Shown: in pieces, positions 60,201 through 64,000 of the stretch
Layout: the number at the start of each line of letters is the position of its first letter
Position numbering within the stretch: the stretch's first letter is position 1
Assembly (NCBI GenBank): GCA_037439785.1
Contig: JBBIVJ010000001.1
Location: forward strand, 62,001 to 126,000
DNA from: DSVZ01 sp037439785
GTDB taxonomy: Bacteria > Verrucomicrobiota > Verrucomicrobiia > Limisphaerales > J093
Reading direction: 5' to 3'
Length of the DNA stretch: 64,000 nucleotides
Made by a program: the position numbers and the translations under genes
The notes under the pieces: model-generated
The model's input: only the letters and a program-made list of their open reading frames with translations
What the model was told of the DNA's origin: nothing
Database searches by the model: none

Positions 60201-62605
60201 TCGTGGATGCCGCTGACGCCGGCCTTGCGCACGTAGTACTTGGCCCGGCCCCTTAGTGGGTAGGTGCCGGTGGGCTTGCCGCCCAGCACGCTCTCGCCGT
60301 TCTTCGCGCCATCGGTGCCCACGCGGAAATTCAGGCCGGGATAATCCCCCAGACCCACCTGGTAGGCCGGCTGGCCGGGACGCTCCACCTGCCCCGGGTC
60401 ATCCGGTCTGACGCCGGTGAAGAGCAGCACCCCGGGACGCAGCAGTGCGTTGAGGGTGGTGTCATCGCCGCGCAGGAACGAACCGGCCATGGCGTAGGTC
60501 GTGGCCGTGAAAGGCTCCGTGCGATGGGCGTACTTCTGGATGGCGGGCAGGCCGATCCAACCCCAGGTCAACGGCGCGGCGGTGGTGAGCGTGCCCGGGC
60601 GGGTCAGACCGGCGTCGCGCGTGATGTGGAGAATATCGCCGTCAGGCTTGAATTCGAGCGTGGCTGGCCCGGCACCGCCGCTGCACAGCGGCTCGGCGCA
60701 GTCACGGGCATATTGGAGGGTCAGTGGCTGCGCTCCGTTGACCCGGCTGACCGCACTGTCCACCAGATCGTCCTTGACCGACAGCACCCCGCCGCCGTGG
60801 CGCACCCCGGAGTCGTAGGGGAAATGTGTCGCGAACCCGCCGGGCCCGAGGTCAAACTCCGCGAACAGCCGGGCCGAGCCGTCGGTGTGCGTGCGGATTT
60901 CCACGGTGCTCGAGGTGACGGCGCGGACAGCCTGGAAGAGCCGCTCGTTTGACCGCTTGGACCGCTGCGCGGCCGGCACCGGAGCCGCGGCCAGGCGGGC
61001 CCATTCATTGCTGCGGACATACTCGCAGCGGCCGGTGGGTTTGAGCGCAAACCGTCCGTTGGCGACGGTCCAGCCCAGCTCCTGCCCCTCGATCCAGACC
61101 GGCTTGGTCTCCTCGGCGCCCCAGAGACCCGTGGGCGTGGTGAAAACCAGGCTCGCCGAGGCGGGCCGTAGATTCTGCGCCAGCCTGATGTTGCTGAACT
61201 CGATGAACCCGGTGGTCATGCGGGAGTTGGGCGCCGGCCGGATGCCAAAGCCCGCCGGCAGCCAGACCTTGAAGTTGGCGAAGCCCCCGCCGGTGTTCAG
61301 CACCATGCCCGAGCGCTGGAAGCGCACGTTGGCCACGGAGTTCGTGTCCGGCGCAGGGCCGCTGACCGCCACGTTCGCAGCACCGGTGTACTCGGCGTTG
61401 CCGTTGTTGCGCAGCAGCACCGACAGCGCCGCGCCGGTGCCGTAGGTGTGTGCCGGGCCGCCCTCGATGAACCCGCCCCCTGCCGCCACCGCCAGGGTGC
61501 TGGCCACGCTGGTGGCGGTGACCGCGCCGGCGGCGGGGTTGTTGTTGATGGCGGCGACCTGCGTGGCGATGTCGCCGAAGAACAGCCGGCCGTTGAAGTG
61601 CAGCATCCGCTGGTTGGCCAGTGTGACCTGGTTGGCCGCGACGAACGGCAGCAACGGCGTTTCCTCGTGAGCAAGCTGGACCTGCACCCGGTACAGCCGC
61701 CCGGGAGAGTCGAGCTGGCCGGCGGGCTTGAGATTCAACACCTCATTGCCCGTGACCACTGTGGGCGGAATGGGGTTCCCCAACAGCGCGATCCCGTGCG
61801 AGGCCACGGTGCGCGAGGCGGTGAAGTTGCTTTGCACCAGCGGCACCGGCAGGCCGGTGGTGGCGTCAACGAGCGTGGCCGTGAACCGCAACGGGATGGA
61901 GGTGTTGACCGGCGCCGCCGCGAAGCCGTCGTAGCGGCGCAGGGTGAAGTCCGCCCGCACCTGAAGGGTGTCCCGGCCGGGGATGGTGTTGACCAGGTAG
62001 GTGCGCTGGTAGGTGCCGCTGTCCAGCACGGCAAGGACATTGCGGGCGGCGTCCGCGCTGTCGGTGCTGGGGAAGTGGTAGTAGGTGCGCAGGCTGTCCT
62101 GGCCGGTGGCGGCGATGGAGGAGTACCGCCCGCCGGCGGTGCTGGCCTTCTGCATGGTCACCCCCACCCGGTACTGGGTGAAGGGGCTGAGCCGGTTCAC
62201 CGGCACCAAGGGAGCGTCGTAGGTGCCCAGGGTCGTGTTGATCGTGATGCCGAAGATCGTAAAAGGCAGGGTGATCGAAGTGCTGACCCGGTACACGGTG
62301 TTGCTGAGCCCGTTCTCGTCCAGGACCGGCACGACATTCCCCGCCGCATCCTCCAGGCGGAACAGGATGCGGTAGTAATAGGTCTGCGTGGTGGCGCTGG
62401 CGGCGGTGAACCGGATTTGCGCCCGGGCGGCGATGTTCTCCCGGTTGTACTCCGGCCCCAGACCGGCGTTCGCGTCCGAGGCAATCAGGTAGCCCGTGTA
62501 GTTGGTCACCGTGACCGACTGCACCAACTCGGTGTGGGCCCACCCTGCTAACGTGCCCAGGAGGGCCACACAGACCCTCCCCGCCGGGTGGAACGCGCGC
62601 TTCAT
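57293..62605 (-). CDS. 1770-aa secreted protein with long helical middle and beta-rich ends
   Basis: An exported protein with a signal peptide (CVALLGTLAGWAHT). Residues up to about 1150 are mostly beta-rich. Residues about 1150-1500 form a long amphipathic helical stretch reminiscent of apolipoprotein-like or tail-fibre helices (LAQVEDALQKLDQILAKA, VDSKLNEFLATLDPTLSQIE). The last ~250 residues are Gly- and aromatic-rich beta strands ending YHNNSWEVDF. I do not recognise the family. It is the first gene of a 12-kb operon of giant exported proteins and ends two bases before the next start. No TM segment apart from the signal is seen. Its size and design suggest an extracellular fibre or sheath. 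Confidence 0.65.
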   Translation of the reverse strand: MKRAFHPAGRVCVALLGTLAGWAHTELVQSVTVTNYTGYLIASDANAGLGPEYNRENIAARAQIRFTAASATTQTYYYRILFRLEDAAGNVVPVLDENGLSNTVYRVSTSITLPFTIFGITINTTLGTYDAPLVPVNRLSPFTQYRVGVTMQKASTAGGRYSSIAATGQDSLRTYYHFPSTDSADAARNVLAVLDSGTYQRTYLVNTIPGRDTLQVRADFTLRRYDGFAAAPVNTSIPLRFTATLVDATTGLPVPLVQSNFTASRTVASHGIALLGNPIPPTVVTGNEVLNLKPAGQLDSPGRLYRVQVQLAHEETPLLPFVAANQVTLANQRMLHFNGRLFFGDIATQVAAINNNPAAGAVTATSVASTLAVAAGGGFIEGGPAHTYGTGAALSVLLRNNGNAEYTGAANVAVSGPAPDTNSVANVRFQRSGMVLNTGGGFANFKVWLPAGFGIRPAPNSRMTTGFIEFSNIRLAQNLRPASASLVFTTPTGLWGAEETKPVWIEGQELGWTVANGRFALKPTGRCEYVRSNEWARLAAAPVPAAQRSKRSNERLFQAVRAVTSSTVEIRTHTDGSARLFAEFDLGPGGFATHFPYDSGVRHGGGVLSVKDDLVDSAVSRVNGAQPLTLQYARDCAEPLCSGGAGPATLEFKPDGDILHITRDAGLTRPGTLTTAAPLTWGWIGLPAIQKYAHRTEPFTATTYAMAGSFLRGDDTTLNALLRPGVLLFTGVRPDDPGQVERPGQPAYQVGLGDYPGLNFRVGTDGAKNGESVLGGKPTGTYPLRGRAKYYVRKAGVSGIHEAVFGAFPPTAQIYGYDFQFSNFGLSFLDSRNVDSRTQGSVKIKPPSDFTLAFEELRFTCLGALDDAKVVPGQENKVLAFWQADFTPLTMKFDRKAAAACNPGEGFLTVGVMAWAQHVDAPLFGTLGWHPNGNLITREDNALDPPFDSRLKLPNSFKLKGPGSEQYTFTPVNDAYYNNWDFYKTAPGFINIAGKLDVPFFEDLKVHLHTSADKDGTGAPIYLMGGWPGKGFEIGGQNFFNANPADPDNRGFPTDTTVAGYRQGNTDGNLKYLVRAQRNWLGVVDFDYPLKWSTTTRAFTIFKPVENKLLVVTVEHQAKYLSAKNAELKFGIEYEGLPKINLANMVFNELGGVQDAFTGAVLAPARDALDAGMERFNEMLQDQMHVFYDQAFDTLLDPVFDALYEQLKAIYQANGNSFPAGEPGTTIAAFLTGGGNSVVNRLNNLVDGAGAGQFDIVKQLDTSLAQVEDALQKLDQILAKAPDGSRQIVAQLIKNLVGELAAQFIGAFVDSKLNEFLATLDPTLSQIEAALAELRGVVGNIREALALPGDFRQQLKAQLNALNAQVIGVANQLRNDINARFNQMLSLGDHPFVHYSKAELRAYMRQKLEDRFFASVVAKTFQETIKHRLYDVEAAIREGVDSLFQQVNQVIRDIISESLAEVDNTINGLADDVNSVLGAGRINGYAHINGDALKLLRLDLYAQLKVPSEMEFNAFFQIKELDSDGTPAACLPTSGRATEVTMGATDVEVKWISDGVRANVGAKFTFDPAFSPPRLINLGGGIELTGEINFEAFKIKYLGASMGFGQLENFFSCAARVAINKYEGMGGLFFGKTCTLDPFFWDPDVQGILGNPPFTGAYVYVEVWIPVSEALLGIPATCFFQVSAGAGAGVGYFVEGPTFVGKMLLGANGDVLCLVSVGGEIKLVGVKNADGLRLKGSGKLYGEIGWCPFCISFSKSVGLEYHNNSWEVDF

Positions 62606-62824
62606 GGCCTGGTCGGGTTGTTTAGGAATGCCAGAACACTAAGTAGTGAGGGGAGACCATTCGCATCTTGATTGCAAGCGAAAAATCGGCCTGCTGCATT
62701 GCAACCGGCAGTGACCAAGGTCGGTCCACGGTTTGCCGGCGGTCCAGCAGCGGCCGGGTGGAGGGCGCCGCGGGCGGGGTGGGCGTGGTTTGCAGTGGCC
62801 GGGCGGGGCCGCTAGCCTGCGCGC

Positions 62825-64000
62825 GTGAAACATCCCTGGCTCTGGCTGCTGGCGGGCTTGGCGGCCTCCGTGTTGGTGTTCGTGGGCTGTCGCACCGCCG
62901 GTCCGGCCCCGGTGGCAACCCCGGGCGTGAAGGCGTTCCACCCGACGAAGCTGGCGGAAATGGATACCGCCATCCAACAGGCCATAGCCGAAGGCCGGCT
63001 CCCCGGCGGGGTGTTGTGGCTGGAGCGTGAAGGCGCGGTGTACCACCGGGCTTACGGCCGCCGGGCGGTGCTCCCCGCTCCCGAGCCGATGACCGGAGAT
63101 ACGATTTTCGATCTGGCCTCGCTGACCAAGGTGGTGGCCTGCACACCGGCGGTAATGTGGCTGGTTGAGCGGGGCCGGTTGGGGCTGGACGATCCGGTGT
63201 GCCGTTACCTGCCCGAGTTCACGGGCGAAGGCCGGGAAGCCGTGACGGTGCGGCATCTGCTCACCCACACCTCCGGGTTGCGGCCGGACATCAGCCTGAA
63301 AACGGACTGGTCAGGCTACGAAGCGGGCTTGCGGTTGTGTCTGGTCGAGCGGCTCACGGCGCGTCCGGGGGAGCGGTTTATTTACAGCGACACCGGCCCG
63401 ATCCTGCTGGGGGAGGTGGTGCGGCGGGTGACGGGCCGGCGCTTGGATGAACTGGTCACCTCCGAGATTTTCCGCCCCCTGGGGATGAAGGACACCGGCT
63501 TCAATCCTCCGCCCGCCCTGCGGGGCCGCATCGCCCCCACCGAGGTCGAGAACGGCGTGCCGCTGCGCGGGGTGGTGCACGACCCGCGCGCGCGCCGCCT
63601 GGGCGGCGTGGCGGGCCACGCGGGGCTGTTCTCCACGGCGGCGGACCTGGCGCGGTTTGCGCGGATGATGCTCCACGGCGGAACGCTCGACGGGGTGCGC
63701 CTCTTCCGGCCCGAAACGGTGCAGCTCATGACCTCGGTCCAGACCCCGCCGGGGCTGCCGCGCCGCGGCCTGGGCTGGGACATTGACTCGGCCTACGCCG
63801 GCCCGCGGGGCGAGGTGTTTCCGCAGGGGTCGTACGGCCACACTGGCTGGACGGGCACCTCGCTGTGGATTGACCCGTTTTCACGCACCTTCGTCATCTT
63901 CCTCTCCAACCGAAACCATCCGGACGAGCGGGGCAGCGTCAGCGCGCTGCGCCGCCAGCTCGGCACCCTGGCCGCCCAGGCGGTGCGGGATTTCAACTTC
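62825..64000 (+). CDS. Serine-hydrolase lipoprotein (class C beta-lactamase-like), 3' end outside window
   Basis: At least 392 codons, open at the right edge. GTG 62825 is the only in-frame start after an upstream stop. A hydrophobic leader ends at a lipobox FVGC (Cys22). The catalytic blocks are SLTK (Ser99, Lys102), YSDTG (Tyr187) and HTGWTG near residue 340. This is the beta-lactamase/transpeptidase-like fold of EstB-type esterases, which are common in Verrucomicrobiota. Function is probably as an outer-membrane or periplasmic esterase or peptidase rather than true beta-lactamase. It is divergent from the giant-protein operon. Confidence 0.85.
   Translation, partial: MKHPWLWLLAGLAASVLVFVGCRTAGPAPVATPGVKAFHPTKLAEMDTAIQQAIAEGRLPGGVLWLEREGAVYHRAYGRRAVLPAPEPMTGDTIFDLASLTKVVACTPAVMWLVERGRLGLDDPVCRYLPEFTGEGREAVTVRHLLTHTSGLRPDISLKTDWSGYEAGLRLCLVERLTARPGERFIYSDTGPILLGEVVRRVTGRRLDELVTSEIFRPLGMKDTGFNPPPALRGRIAPTEVENGVPLRGVVHDPRARRLGGVAGHAGLFSTAADLARFARMMLHGGTLDGVRLFRPETVQLMTSVQTPPGLPRRGLGWDIDSAYAGPRGEVFPQGSYGHTGWTGTSLWIDPFSRTFVIFLSNRNHPDERGSVSALRRQLGTLAAQAVRDFNF

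Overview
The window is high-GC bacterial chromosome, most likely from Verrucomicrobiota, perhaps the Limisphaerales/Pedosphaerales side. No rRNA or other phylogenetic marker was compared, so this is inference. The gene content fits: Tat-exported Gfo/Idh oxidoreductases, a DUF1080 protein, H-X9-DG prepilin-like proteins, a PEP-CTERM protein, FG-GAP/ASPIC/Ig mosaics, Uma2, and noncoding stretches full of short diverged repeats. No tRNA, rRNA, CRISPR array, insertion sequence or prophage was found.

Layout. 1-4.8 kb: start of ruvC, a repeat-filled gap, a Gfo/Idh protein, trigger factor and an SGNH hydrolase. 4.9-10.5 kb: a sugar isomerase-like protein, then a minus-strand exopolysaccharide export operon (outer-membrane barrel, Wzc-type tyrosine kinase, Wza-like lipoprotein, small FHA protein). 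10.8-15.2 kb: plus-strand DUF1080, an RluA synthase broken by a one-base frameshift, SMP-30, an unknown protein and a sugar-nucleotide epimerase. 15.2-21.4 kb: respiration, with heme A biosynthesis (ctaB, ctaA), a cupredoxin-like protein, and an MtrB/PioB-like porin with an eight-heme lipoprotein cytochrome. 21.7-28.9 kb: a Tat TIM-barrel protein, a 1652-aa mosaic surface protein with cohesin-like and dockerin-like modules, and a YqjD/YqjE/YqjK-like set. 28.9-38.8 kb: a membrane SGNH protein, an unknown pair, Uma2, a PduT/PduS microcompartment pair, a GH51 arabinofuranosidase, hemB and a second FHA protein. 39-46 kb: Gfo/Idh, an MBL hydrolase with ruvB, DUF971, a NagB-like protein, and larB-larC. 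46-50.5 kb: repeats, an esterase/SMP-30 relic, then a cobalamin riboswitch ahead of three overlapping genes (PEP-CTERM protein, secreted FYRL-ended protein, prepilin-like protein). 50.5-62.6 kb: a 12-kb minus-strand operon of three giant secreted proteins. The window ends inside a serine hydrolase lipoprotein.

Most notable are: (1) the B12-controlled surface operon; (2) the operon of three giant exported proteins, two of them unrecognised; (3) a C-terminal region ending in FYR(L/F) shared by three otherwise unrelated secreted proteins; (4) a porin-cytochrome pair suggesting electron transfer across the outer membrane; (5) a PduS-PduT pair with no other microcompartment genes nearby; and (6) two visibly decayed genes. 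Many gene pairs overlap by ATGA or GTGA, which suggests translational coupling.
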